From NCBI GenBank assembly GCA_030248295.1, contig JASANH010001441.1, forward strand, positions 1 through 64,000: 64,000 nt of DNA, given 5' to 3'. The DNA comes from Mesodorylaimus sp. YZB2_4 (Eukaryota > Nematoda > Enoplea > Dorylaimida > Dorylaimidae). Shown here in pieces: positions 34,852-47,200 of this stretch (positions are counted from its first letter, which is position 1; each line of letters starts with the position of its first letter). The position numbers and the translations under genes were made by a program. Below the pieces are notes generated by a model. It ran no database searches and was not told where the DNA came from. It saw only the letters and a program-made list of their open reading frames with translations.

Positions 34852-35490
34852 TTACTCGTCAATGGTGCTATTCGATCGATAATTGTAAGTAAAGGAATAA
34901 TTCATGCCTCCATTATTGTCCCAATACATTGTCCCATTGACGCAACAGGCCACGGCCAACTGCAATCTGGTTTCATTCGGCAATCGAAATGGGAAATCCA
35001 ATCGAAAATGAAATCTGTCAGCACCACTGGCCAGATCCGTATCCAAGAATGTGGCTATTTTATCGATCGATGTCCGCCAACTGTCCAATGTGTATCTGAT
35101 GAATACTTTCTTCTCTGAGCAATTGCCACGCACCAGCACTGTGCCGGATAAGTGGTATCGATTGGCCGACGAAACCGATCTTAGGCAGATCCACTGACCA
35201 TACTCCAAGAGACGAGTACGAACGGTCGATGTGGACGGGAGAAGGAACTGGGCCACGAAATATCGATGCTCCGGTCCTGATCGACGTGACTGTACGGATA
35301 AAACGGACGATTCAGAACGAGCACTCCGCATTCGACGCGGTCCCGTATCGCATTGAGGATAACTGGATGCAGTGGCACCCGAATCGATATTCGATTGACT
35401 TGGTAATAAGATATCCAATGGAGCTGATTTTAGAGCCGGCTCGATTAGAATCGGATCCAATAATGGCCTCGCTGTTTCAATCTTAGCCAT
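34852..35490 (-). CDS. PPP1R3-like: Protein phosphatase 1 glycogen-targeting regulatory subunit (CBM21)
   Basis: The protein tethers PP1 to glycogen to control glycogen synthase and phosphorylase. It is a single exon of 212 residues from the ATG at 35490. The frame extends to 35535 without another ATG, and an acceptor-like AACAG lies just before the ATG, so a spliced leader or 5' UTR exon is possible. The CBM21 domain covers about 103-205: YHLSGTVLVRGN, KKVFIRYTLDSW and the glycogen-binding signature YWDNNGGMNY at 189-197. Vertebrate members have an RVxF PP1-docking motif N-terminal to CBM21. None is obvious here (RYFVAQF at 76-82 is the nearest), so docking may be divergent or in a missed exon. 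Confidence 0.88.
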   Translation of the reverse strand: MAKIETARPLLDPILIEPALKSAPLDILLPSQSNIDSGATASSYPQCDTGPRRMRSARSESSVLSVQSRRSGPEHRYFVAQFLLPSTSTVRTRLLEYGQWICLRSVSSANRYHLSGTVLVRGNCSEKKVFIRYTLDSWRTSIDKIATFLDTDLASGADRFHFRLDFPFRLPNETRLQLAVACCVNGTMYWDNNGGMNYSFTYNYRSNSTIDE

Positions 35491-35535
35491 GCCTGCTGTT
35501 GGTTGAAGGTAAGAATAGCGACGCAGACAACTCAA

Positions 35536-36570
35536 GCATCAAAGCAAAAGAGCCGACGCCTAAAGAGCTGGCAGTACCAGTCTCAGAGACTCAGAGAAGC
35601 AGTTTCAGCCGCCACGATGGGTGCGTTTTTAGGCTGATTTATCAAAGCAGTCTATTCTCCACGAGCATAAAACGCACGTCTCCCGTTGGCAACGTGCGGG
35701 CGTAGTAAAAGCACGTGGCGTTTGGGTATGGCCAATCGGCAAGGTATGCATTTTGGCGCGATGCCCGAAGTAGGGAGGGGGTAGACGAATAGGTGCGCTC
35801 CAATCCGTGTCTGCCTCTGGTTTTTCTTTTTTTGGCACTGGCCTAAGAATGCGCAAGGCTCGATAAAGTGTAGACCTACATTGACAGTGCCTCTGTGGGG
35901 GAGGGGATGTGGCGTGAGGAGGAACTGGGTCAATGGTAGAAATGACTACAGCTATATTACACCTGAAATGGACAGTCTGTACGAAGTCGTGTTTGCGTTT
36001 GGCCAGTACTAAATTAGGGCAGACTCGCACGGGCTGACACGCTTTTTGCAACCGCAACCACGTGGACGTCCTGGTGCATCGAGTGCGTATAAACAAATGG
36101 CGCACCAGGTGCGTCATATCTCAAGAAGTCAAACAATGCAGGGGCGAGGAGGTGCTGGAGAAAGGCGCATTGCGTCACCAGGCGAAAGAGAGATTCATTT
36201 GACTGATGACTTCTGTGCCTCTAGATCGCACATTCTCACTGATGCAAACTGGATCCGGTCGACAGACGGTATCAGCATGCCTATGGCAGACAGACGTCAG
36301 TGATTGCGCGCAGCTGTTCAATGATTTTCCTTCCGACAGATGGCAACGGCGGGTGGGATGTGGGTTAGGAGTGCAGGAGTGCCCTCGAGCTGCACCGAAT
36401 GTGACATGCTTGTTCTGTGACAGTGAGAAGATTGTTGAAGAGGTGCTTCGAAAAGTGAGCAAGGGAGAAAATAAAGCAGAATGAAAAATGCTGATGACAC
36501 GATTTATCGGTCATAAAACTGCAAGATTTTTTTATTTGAAGTTTGTTTGTTATGGTTTCTTATGCTCACT
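35536..36570. other. Intergenic
   Basis: No gene was recognised. The only open frames are short and without similarity. Confidence 0.4.
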
Positions 36571-36574
36571 GTAG

Positions 36575-36898
36575 TAAGCCGAGCGTTATCGCCTCTTCCT
36601 CTGCTCGCGTCCCTCGAAACGTGAATCGATGGTGCACCTCGTTGTTTCATTGCCCAGGGCGTCATCGTCCCTCCTGAAAGCGTTTCAAGTGTACCTTGGA
36701 GACCTTATCGCAGGTGAGGCTTAACTTGCATTGACCAGCGGCTGGTCAGTCATCTATCCTCATACTGAAATTCCAGATGGTAGACCTTTTCATCAAGCCT
36801 TACTTCGATATCACATGCTGAGCTGCCGCATCATCGCCGTGCAGTTCGCTGCCAACCGCGATGCGGCTCGGTGACGAGCAACAAATCAGTGCGAGCAT
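36575..36898 (-). pseudogene. Decayed duplicate of the small secreted protein gene
   Basis: Going down the minus strand from 36920, an acceptor-ACTG, ATGATATG, ATGCT, TTGCTCGTCACC series matches exon 1 of the gene at 39049-39149 in order and spacing. About 150 nt later, GAAACAACG, CAC and TTCACGTTTCGAGG match its exon 2. A frame from the ATG at 36898 encodes a short hydrophobic start (MLALICCSS) and 28 codons to a GTGATA donor-like site. The exon-2-like frames contain stops, so no complete product can be assembled. The arrangement suggests a tandem duplicate that has lost coding ability or diverged beyond my reading. Confidence 0.45.
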
Positions 36899-37589
36899 GA
36901 TCACATATCATGGTGCAGTCTAGGAAGCAGCGAGCAGAAGACAAAAACCAAAAGCGACCATTTTTATTCCTTACCTGCCGCAGCGAGCACTGCATGCATG
37001 ATCGACGATAACGCAGCACAGTCATGCGGAATAGTTGGGTATGCTACAAATTTCGAGTGCGTGACAATCGGAGATCTAGTGTGATAATCGGAGCGTGACA
37101 ATCTGGCGTGATGCCGATGCTCTGATCGAGAATAAAGGCAGAACGTAACCGTAATACGGGTACAGACAGCTACCATGCCTCTGCCTTCACAGCATAGCGA
37201 ATAGTGCGAGTACAGTGTGTGCGAGTATACTGCAAATCTATAATTGTTACCCCAGGGCTATACGATTTCATAGGGGTCCGGCCCTGTCGATACGAGTGTA
37301 TAATAACTCCTTCGGAAAGCGCGCCCGTACGCAAAAGGCCTTTTCACGGCAGATGTCCACTCGGCCAACTTTACGTCGAGATGCAAGAACATTATTTCGA
37401 GCCGTTCTCAGCGAATCGCATAAGCCGAGACACATCGACGCGTTTGTTTGGTGTCGGCGCGGTATTCAGTCATGTCATCCTTTAGAATGCCACAGATGGG
37501 AGCGATAGGCATATTCCTGCCGCAAAAAGCATGCCCAGTCCATGGCCGAGTAGGAGTCTGCCGTTCTCGCTTAGTGATCGGTAACTGAT

Positions 37590-37680
37590 GGCGGCTGCTC
37601 GACTCGCGGCTGGGTAAATCATTTCTTGTGTACTGTGTCCCTTCACCCTCGAGTGCGTTTGGTGATGTGACAAAACAGTA
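37590..37680 (+). repeat. SINE family 2, copy B
   Basis: GCTCGACTCGCGGC (37595-37608), GGTAAATCATTTCTTG and CCCTCGAGTGCG repeat the body of copy A at 15426-15490. A possible A-box (TGGCCGAGTAGG) lies near 37543. The flanking sequence to 38790 otherwise holds no recognised gene. Confidence 0.6.
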
Positions 37681-37983
37681 CCATGAAATCACGAACTCCC
37701 GGCCACCCCGTGTGTGCAGTCTGGTTCTTCACGTTCAGGGGTGACGGTGATGCTTGTGGGTGGCCCGGTTATGCTTGCGGCGTGCAGACACATTTGTACA
37801 GTATCTTCCAATAGCGAAAATTTCCTTACCATTAGAACTGTAAGGGCATGCGTGGACTCACTGATCGTGTAATTATAATTGTACAGCTTGAGAAGATCCG
37901 ACACATGCGAGTAATCTCCATTGCACAGCATAAAGTAGGCCTTATGAAGTCTGTGCGTGCATTATCAGCGAGTATTCTACCCA

Positions 37984-38030
37984 CGGAATTCTTGAATAAT
38001 GTCTTTACCCTCGAATGCGCATGTGGTAAA
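37984..38030 (+). repeat. SINE family 2, truncated fragment
   Basis: GAATTCTTGAATAATGTC and ACCCTCGAATGCGCATGTGG correspond to the tail of the family 2 copies, with no tRNA-like head. Confidence 0.4.
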
Positions 38031-38798
38031 AAGGTATAGAAACTGGCTTTTCCTGTGTTCTGTCTTCCTTGCCAGCTTTCCCAAGCCCACCATGTTCATG
38101 TTCATGTTTTACCACATCACCAGGCGCTTATGCCGTACTGTCTGTATTTTATACTCTGGCAAACACGGACTCTGCCAACAACTGTTCTCACAATTTGGCC
38201 AGAGAGTCTGGCTCGATCGCTTCAACTAACTCTTTCATATTGACACCGCTTACGGCTGATTCATCCACTTCATCTCGCAATCTTGAGTTGCAGCTATCAG
38301 GCAATTGGATGAAGTGTACAGGACTTATGTACAGTGGTAGGGAACCTGCGCTGACACAGTTATCAGTTCGGATTGAAACAAATCATTTGTGTGAAACTGC
38401 AAATATGACCACTCTGCTATTCGTGCTGGCACCACGAAGCCACTTGAGTACTTTTGCCCCCCTCCCCCCGGGTTTATGTCCACTCAGGCTGCCTCTGTAC
38501 AGGAGGTACGGTATTCATATTTTTCTGACGGAAACAGACAGAGTTTATGAACAGGAGATTTTGCTTTGCACGCACACACGGTATCGCTGCGCATGGTTTC
38601 TCTTCAGAAAAAAGCGCAAGGAGGGTGTGGGCAAGTTAAGTCAGAGTCAGTCTATGCCTGACAGGTAGGGAGCGATTCGAGGAAATGATTGGCAGGTAGC
38701 AAGCCGCTTCCCAAGCAAAGGCACCTTATGCCATTTTTATTAATGGGTCATCCATGAAACCCACAAGTTTTCCTTAACAACACAATATATATCCCATT

Positions 38799-39149
38799 TT
38801 ATGCCTTCGAATTGGCCAACTCTTCGTCGTTCATCACCTCTTCTTCATCAACAACGAAATCCTCCAGTTCCGCACCCCCTTGCAGTTTACGCGAACTACG
38901 GCCGTGTCTCACGTTGTTTCCACCGACTCCAGTGGCATGGCTGTCGTGATCACTAAGAGTGTAAGATCACTTTGAGACCAATATCAGCTGTCCGACCACA
39001 TGGCACCACCCAGTGGTCTGTCAGTAACATCTGCTTGTGGCTACTTACATGACACCGAGGTCACTCCCTTTACTGTCTCCTTTGGGCGCAGCATCCGAGT
39101 TGGTGACGAGTAATATAAGCCAAACCAGCATCACAACGCATATCATCAT
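38799..39149 (-). CDS. Small secreted acidic protein, two exons
   Basis: Exon 1 (39049-39149) starts at an ATG and encodes a clear signal peptide: MMICVVMLVWLILLV, with probable cleavage near TNSDA-A. A GTAAGT donor and a CTCTTAG acceptor join it in phase to exon 2 (38799-38952), giving 84 residues that end in an acidic tail (EEEVMNDEE) and TAA. An acceptor-like TTTCTCAG lies six bases before the ATG, compatible with a 5' UTR exon or a trans-spliced leader. The mature peptide has no cysteines and a basic patch (RHGRSSRK) that could be a dibasic processing site. The family is not recognised. It lies head-to-head with UFL1, with 380 bp between the start codons. Confidence 0.72.
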
Positions 39150-39529
39150 TACAGTCTGAGAAATAAGCTTTCAAAACCTCTCTATGCAAAAGATAGAAGA
39201 CGACTAATAACCTTGCATTCTTCGTCCTGATGGTTGCATTGCATGATTAGTGGTGCAGTGATAATGCTAAACAGTAATGCATAAGCACTAGGCTCAGGCA
39301 AAGAATCCTAATGTATCCTAGCCTATTATGCTAAAGCGTGATAATGTTCTGAATACGTGATCAACAAATGTTCGCGATAAACTAGTTTTCCCGCCGAAAC
39401 ATTTGAATCTAAACTGCTTATATCATACAGAGAAAGTGTCTGCGTAAGAGCGCCAATGATGGTCCACGTGTCATTTTGGTGATCGATACTGGATAGATCA
39501 TCACAACATTGACGATCAGCAGCACGAAG

Positions 39530-42500
39530 ATGGCATCCTGGGAAGAAATTAAAACATTAGCAGCGGATTTGCATCGGGTACAATTAGGGGAAGCAGCAAA
39601 AAAGTGAGTAAAATTTTGCCTTCTTGATGGAGATTTTTCCGCGTTTGCACAGTACAGTTTATGCGTAGCTCCATAGGGAGATATACCGGCATACTTTGCT
39701 CACGCTGCTCAACGCGTGGTAAAAACTTATTTGCAGGTTATCTGAACGAAACTGCATCGAGATCGTAACAAAATTATTAGCAGACGCGTTAATCGACGTG
39801 GTGCACACGCTGGATGGAAAAGAATACGTTACTAGAGATTATTTGACCACGCAAATTAGAAACGAAACGGTTGGAAATGGAGGTACGTGAGTTAGCTTGA
39901 GTTCAAACAGCTCTTTGTCGGCAGAAATCTTGCAAAATGGTTTTGAGTATTTGAAGGTGAAGCGTAAGCAAGGTGGTTCAGTTGCCAGAGTATGGATGAT
40001 CATGAGCTTTCGCGGAATATATACGCGTCACGAGAAGATCCTGAATGTACTTCAACAAAGATTTTCAAGATCATGTTTGCGTTTTAGGTCGCATCGCCCT
40101 AACCGACCTGCAGCAAATTTTGAATGTTCAGTTCCAATACATTGAAGACCGTGCTACAGCCATCGTCGATTCTGATCCGTCATTTCAGATATGCTTGGGA
40201 CAACTAATCACTACGTAATTGGTCATTCATCTTTGTGTTGATTTATTCATAATGTTTCCTCCTTATTAGGGACTACTTGGATCGAATTGCCGACGAAATC
40301 GATGAACGTCTGCACGACGAAGGCGGACGACTGACATTGGGACATTTAACAAAATCGTACGATCTGCCCACGGAATTGCTGAAAAAGGAGATATTCAAGC
40401 GACTATCCAGCGGCGATGCCCAGCATCATGCAAATGGACGAATTCGCGCGAGGGCAGATGTTAGCTCGACGGACGGCCAGGTTATCTTTTACACGGATTC
40501 GTACGTTGAAGAACAACGTGCAACTGTTCGAGGAGCATTGGCCGCCTTGACAAGGTTTGTAATTTCTATCGATGTGATGCCGTAGATTACAGTAATCCTA
40601 TTCCATTTAGGGTCATGCCAGTCAGTCGGCTTCTGGCTGAGATCAATGTGGAGGCTGTACTTTTCTTCAGTAAGTTGCTTTGACTTATTTCATTTAATAC
40701 AGTAGGTTCTTTAGAGACTCAAGTGCTGGAGCTCTGCGATTGTTCTCTCGTATGACACGATCAGAGAATCTTTACATATTCGAAGAATCAATAATTTTTT
40801 CAGAATGTTTCGACGAGATCGTAGAAGCTGGAGAAATTCGAGGTTCTTTGGTTGGCGGTCGAAACGTGGAACGTGCTGTTTATGTACCCGATATTTACAC
40901 TACCCGCATGAACGCCTATTTGAAAGACTTCTTTTCACAAAATGGATATTTAGGTAAATTTATTGTGGGGGGGGGGGGGGGGGAATGCTGCATTGCTGTC
41001 GTTCGATCGTGTGCACTTTGATATACATAATTTTTTAGAGTATGCCACGGTGAAGAAATTGGCTGTTACAGACGTAGACCAATATTTGAACCGTTTGTTC
41101 GATGAAGCTACACAGAAAACTGTGGTACGACTGCAAGATATGGTACTTTCGTTGGATACGTGGGATCAGATAGAATCGGCTGTGGAGGAAAGTGTGTCGA
41201 AACGGTTGTGGGCTGACGTACCTGTAAGTGTGCTGCAAGGCGTAACCTTCTTTGCTGGCGAACTGACGATGAATCTGCTTCAGGCGCATTCAACAGTGGC
41301 GGCGTCTTCGAATGATTTACGTCAAATGGCCATACTGTTGAAGAAACGCCATCAGTCAGAATGGACTCTGTGCGGGGACACAGTGTTTTACAAGGAAGCT
41401 GATCTGGTATCGGTTTGTGGTCGCTCTTTCGAGACAGTACTAAGTGAGAAAGCCGTCAAGGAAGCACCGACAGTCATGAAATTGTTGCGTCAGCAGCAAC
41501 AACCGCAGCAGCAGTCTGCCAAGAAATCGACAAAGCCAGCAAAGAAAAGAGGAAAAGGAAAACGTGGCGGAGATGACAACGACTCGGATGTCGAACAAAG
41601 CTCGACTCAATCGGACGCCGTCGAGTTCATGAATGTTCATCAATTGATCGATGCGTTAAGGGGCAATGGGAATTTGCAGCAAGACTATTCATTGGACACG
41701 TGCCCGGAAGAACTGTTGTCGGAAATTGCGGATAAGCTACGGCCCGCGTTGAATGCCAAATACAGGCAACAATTGGAATCTATATATTTGGCATCGACGG
41801 CGGCTGAGCAACAACAAGGCGGAACCGAAGCGAAAAAGTCGCATGCGGAATTTGAAGAGACTTTTCGACGGCTCTATCAAAATATTTGTTTGTTCGACGC
41901 AGATGCTGGGTCTTTGTTTAATGGTAAATATATGCTACCGGGAGGGGGTAGGGGTAGCCTACTTTTTTAACGTAGCAAGAAACACAACTTCAAACCAAAA
42001 ATCAAATTTGAAAAATGGTGGGAAGCTTCCTGCTGAGTTTCAGCATCTAACACCATATTTGATGGAACGGGAAAGGCAAATATGGGACGGGCAGATACTG
42101 TAGATTAGCTCTTACAGTCACGAGCACCCGTGCATATCTTGAAGCTAATTGGCATCAGTGTTTTTATCTCGTTTTAGATAACGTGGCGGAGCAGCTACGA
42201 ATTCATTTGATTCGCACGCTGTGCACGGAATTGACGAACCTCTCCGTCTGCTTTTACAACCGTAATGCTAATATTCAGAACGCCGAACAAATGTCAGCCA
42301 AAGTACGAGATGCTACTATCGATGATATGCCCGGTGTTGCCCGGGAAGCCTTCAAGAAGTTGACCGCTTCCCTGATCGCTAAAGTAAGAAAACTTTTTTA
42401 AAACTTCATCGTTTTTTGAAATTTCATCGTATTTTTTAGGAGTTAGGCCCGTTTTACGATGCTGTGGATGCTGTTTCGGCTCCGGACGTCTGCAGTTTGA

Positions 42501-42907
42501 AGCAAATCCGGACTCCCGACAAACGCGTTCGTGCTGGTTTGTGTGATCGGTATCGGCAAGAATTGGAAAGGCAGCTAAACGAGTGCGAGTCAAGTCCGGC
42601 CGAGGGATTGCTCATTTCGTGTCTCTTACTATTGACCACGACGTCCGACCAATCCATGGTGCACGCTAGTGGAAAGTTCGTTCCCCAGCTGATCAGCTGT
42701 TTGAAAGAGAAGACGACGCCCGACGTGTACTCGTTATTATGCGAGACGCAAAGTAAGTGCTTTACAGAATATTGAGTTGCAAGAATTCAAAGGTCTGTTT
42801 TAGATGCGGTTGTGCAACAGCTGAAAAACAAGGACGATGAATCCGTGGCGACTCGGGCGCTGGAAAAGCTTCAGCAACTGAAGGCACTGATTTTGAAAAA
42901 GGAGTAA
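39530..42907 (+). CDS. UFL1: E3 UFM1-protein ligase 1
   Basis: UFL1 is the scaffold-type E3 that transfers UFM1 from UFC1 to ER-associated and ribosomal targets. Ten exons (39530-39603, 39737-39882, 40088-40214, 40270-40554, 40611-40669, 40804-40953, 41039-41923, 42178-42383, 42440-42752, 42804-42907) join in phase to 782 residues plus TAA, close to the usual 790-800. The start MASWEEIKTLAADLHR and blocks such as HTLDGKEYVTRDYL, GEIRGSLVGGR and AVYVPDIY match the family's N-terminal winged-helix repeats. A Lys-rich disordered linker (KRGKGKRGGDD) lies near residue 460, and the helical C-terminal domain is complete. Exon 6 must splice directly to exon 5. A tempting extra exon near 40710 breaks the frame and has no counterpart in the family. 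Confidence 0.97.
40967..40983. repeat. G17 homopolymer in UFL1 intron 6
   Basis: Seventeen consecutive G occur on the sense strand, 13 nt after the donor of an 85-nt intron (40954-41038). Confidence 0.95.
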
Positions 42908-43269
42908 AAAAAGTGCAGAGCGTTTGTGTTGCGGTAATGTTGAAATATAGCAGTGAATATGGCCATATTCATTTGGTGATGTGGGTGAGTAATATCGGTT
43001 TATGAAAGGCTCGATGCTTGAATAAGCTCCTTTGTCAGCGCACATTACTGTAGTCAAAACACAACGCATGCGTGTCCCTTGCATGTATTTTACACCCCAA
43101 ATATAGCCAGCACTCGACGACCATTTGCTTGGTCAGCACACGTTTTTCTTCCAGTTCTAGCAGTTTGGAAAGCAAAACTCTAGCTTTCGAGAAGACGCTG
43201 TAGGCAGAGGGGGATGTAAGTTTATAGGTCAGCGATTTCTCAGTTTATGCTTCATCTGATCGATCCATG

Positions 43270-43460
43270 TTAGCACATTTTCTGCAGCCTGAAACCAGAA
43301 GGCTGTCGTCCACTGACGTCCAATTCGAACTCTTCTCCCAGTGCCTTGCTCAAATATGTGGTGATAGATTCGTGAATGAGAGTGAGCTGGACTGATAAGC
43401 ACTCATTTTCGAATGCACTCCTGGCGCAATAGGGCGAAGTCCCTGTTTTATTGTCTTCAT
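43270..43460 (-). other. Possible minus-strand coding exon, unrecognised
   Basis: A minus-strand frame reads FENECLSVQLTLIHESITTY and LGEEFELDVSGRQPSGFRLQ before stopping. Its amino-acid composition looks protein-like. I could not find splice partners that keep phase or name a family. It would be convergent with UFL1. Confidence 0.3.
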
Positions 43461-43529
43461 TTGCACATGGTAAGCGAGGGCGCACTATCCATCGATTGCT
43501 GCTACGACTGCAACCGCTCATGTCAGGTT

Positions 43530-44274
43530 TCAGGTTGCGTCATTGGGGGCTGCAAAAGTAGCGAAATCTTTTGCTGTTCCCAGTCAGGTGCCCTGTTCGC
43601 TTCCCTGCTGCTGCCCCTGCCTCTGGTGCTGGTCGCGTCTTCACATCCTCTTAATCTCTGCTAGCAAGGGGAAGTGTACTTTGTCCCATAACTGAATGGA
43701 CCACTGGGTGAGAGCCTGCTTTTTTGTGCATTGTTCTCAGGAATTTTACCAATGCATTATCTGCACGATTCGTTGGTGGAACGGGAATACTGGACGCCTT
43801 TTTAGCGCTGAATGCGCATTTGTGTCAACGGGCAAGGACGGGCGGGCGGGCGACGTAATTGGCCCGTTTTTGCCTTGTTAGTCAGGGCGTTACAAATTCA
43901 AATAAAAGTATACGAGAAAGTTCAACTCGAAACGGTCAATTGTTCTAGTATGGTCGGTGAACCGGTTGGGGCAGTGAGTAGGTGACAAGACAGAGTCAAT
44001 GAGGCGGAAATGTACTGACATCTGCCCTCTGCCCGCCGATGACACGCTCCATTAATGGACGCCAGTGTGTACACAAAAAGGGCACAAATTGGGAATACTC
44101 GAACGAAAGTGATATTTCGAAAATGAGATTTGTTTTGCGAACCAAAAGTTTCGTTATCGTCCTCTTGTACGGCTCAAATCGAGCGCAGTAAGGCCCAAGG
44201 CAATTTACCCCCTTACTAAAACACCACTAAATCTGAGTCGGTTCTTGATTTTAAGGTTTAGAAGGGGCCTGGGG
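43530..44274. other. Intergenic
   Basis: Nothing was recognised in this stretch. Confidence 0.4.
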
Positions 44275-47200
44275 ATGACGACTCTCAGTTCTCTTATCCT
44301 TCCTATACTTGGTTTCTTATCCTTATTGGCCTGCCCCATTGTGGCCTATGAGAGTGGAGCACCATGCGCAGCTCAATTCACCATGCAACCGAGCTCTATC
44401 TATCACGGAGAGGGTCGTGACGCCAAGAAATCACCACCGCCTTATCGATTCTTCATTGCCGAATTCGATGACCTTGATGTTAGGACCTACGTGCCTGGAC
44501 GGGTTTACACACGTAAGTCGTGCTGGAACAGTGTTGTTGGGCATGCAAGACATATACTGTGGGTGTTGTATGCTTCCCTACTGGGGCACAATGATCGCAA
44601 TGTCCCTTCCAACATGCAGCATCTTACTCAAATCTTGTCTGCGCTGAAATCAGGTTGCTAGGGCCGGTAAAATATTACGACACAGGACACTTACTGAGGT
44701 GCAGCACAAACACCCACCACATGGGCATCACAGGGCATCACATTGGCATCAAATTAGCATAACATGGGCATCGTTTGGTGGTGGCATCACTGCATGACCA
44801 AACACCAATCAGCTGAATGCCATCAGGCGCAGTAGACCACACCTGCAGACAGCTTGTGTGAATGACTTGGTTTTCGTTCTAGTGCGCCTGGCTGCAATGG
44901 ACGGAGCCCATTTCCGTGGTTTCCTAATTCAACCCCGTTTGGCCACTCGAGACGGCTCTTTGATTGGTACTCTGCGAGCTGGACGTTTTCTCGTTGATCA
45001 GACGCAGATGGACGACTATGGTATTCAGTTTCAACAATGCGCTCCTTTCAAGAATGATTCGATCACGCATCGTAACGGAACACTGAAATACTTCCTCGAG
45101 ACCAAATGGACGGTGGAGAAAAATTACGGACCTATTCAATTCGTGTAAGTCAACCACGCTCGGACGCATTTGTGGGTCCTTTTGTTCCTGTCAACAGTGA
45201 CTTCAGCACATCTTACATTGCAATCTATGTTAGTCCGGGAAGGGCAAAAAGGGAAAACATGGTCGGGGTTGAAATATAGGTTGCTTTTTCAGACTAACCA
45301 TGGTGCAAGAACAAGAAGAATGCTGGGAGTTGTGGAGACCCGCGTCCGGTTTGTTGCTACCCGATGAACGAAACAACGATAATGCACACACCACACACCC
45401 CAAAGTGAATAAAGAAGAGGCTGAACGGATGAAAAAAGTGAAAATACTGTCGCAGAAATTAGAATATCACAAGGCGACCAAGACCAATGGCCAAATCGGA
45501 TTCGTGGCCCATGACGAGACAGAGACCGAAGATGAGGAGACGGAAACCACTGGCGCTGGGGGCGCAGTTAAGACCACGTCTCCTCCGCAGGCCACTGAAG
45601 CATCGGAATCGGAACCTGAAGAATCTGAGGAGCAGGTGAACCGAACTGAAGCCGGAGTTCCGAATATTCCAGACGCTCCGCTCACTCGATTGCCTACTCC
45701 CGAACCACCGACAGAGTTGACTAGTCCGGCGCCCGAGGAAGAGGGCAGTGAAGAGATAGAGGAAAGCACTGAATCCCCGGCATCCGTGTCCCTAGCCGCT
45801 GACAACCACAAATTGAGCAACGCCAATCTATCTGAGACAGTCCAAATCAGACCGCAGACTGAAGACTCGGATGAAGAGGAAGGCTCAGAGGAAATTGAGG
45901 CCAGTTCGGAATCTGCAAAACAGCCATCTCAACAGGTGTCTGCCAGTGCCACGAGAGCACCCTTCCGTATCCCGCTCTCCAGTCTCCTTCGATTACGAGA
46001 AATATTTGCCCAAGGTCAGTTGAGAAGTAGAAACTACACGCTAACACCAGAGAAGCTAGCAGAACTGGTACCCACACCCGCTCCCTTCAATGTCGGGGAT
46101 ACCACGACTGGCGACGAAGAATATGAGGGAGAAACGTCCGAAGAAGCCGCCAGCCCCACGTCACGCCCGCGACCAACATTACCAGCCGTGAACAGGATCG
46201 AGTTCCCAACTTTGCCGCCATTCCCAGCGCACAAGGCAACAAGCGCTGTGCCCGCGGAGGGATCGGATGGATCGCCACCCATTCCCCGGTTACCCTCGTC
46301 TGGAGAATCTGAGGGAGAAGAAGAGGAAGAAGAAGAGCCTAGTTCCGAACGAACAGGACCACCTAAAGTCTCCAAACCCGTTCAACCAGTTGTGAGGCTC
46401 CTGAAAGCAGCCACAGTGCCTCCAGATACGGAGACAGATGAACAAGAGGATAAAGAAGCTGACGCAGAAGAACCGCCAGCCACGCCGAAACGTGGTAAAG
46501 CTTCAAGGACGACTGAACAAACAACGCCGAGCACAACCACTTTTGACCCAGACTTCGAGGACATCACTACGTCAGAAGCGACAGTGGAATCAGTTCCCAT
46601 CGAGGAATCGGATCCCTCAGAAACTACGACAGTTGCTTCAACAGCGGCAAAATCAAAATCAAAGGCGAAGGCGAAGGCATCAAAGGTAGACGACAGCGAA
46701 GGCTCACTACCACCTGCTGCGGCCGCCTTGAACAAAGGAGACGTCGGAAGTGGAGAAGATGAGGAATCTGTTGAATCCACCACAGTCTACGCCCCCACAG
46801 CCAAAGCAAGATTGTCGAATGGAACAATCCCAGTCAGAAGGACGGTGCTGGTTGAGGGCATCAATGGAACTCTGGAGGAAGAGGACGATGCTTCTATTCT
46901 GAAAGGTTTGTGCACGTTTTCTTTAAATGGCCTCTTCGCTGATCCCAGCGAAGTAACGTAAGGCCAAGCGCAGGTCGTCTAGCATCGCCTCAAGCGCGTG
47001 CGAGCCTAAGTCCAAGAGGGCTGTCTGAGTACGTCTCACTGGATGAGCTGGAGTGAATGTTGACATATCAGTATCAGATAACAATAGTAATACCAATCGC
47101 AGAGGTCATTCCTAAATTCATGATAAAAGGACCGATTGTATGTACTATGCTGGACACACCCTTTAGGCTTAATAGCTAGTAGCGTCTTATCAACACATAG

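Noticed and set aside
40700..40803. An additional UFL1 exon between exons 5 and 6
   Set aside because: Including it breaks the phase, and the protein aligns to the family without it.
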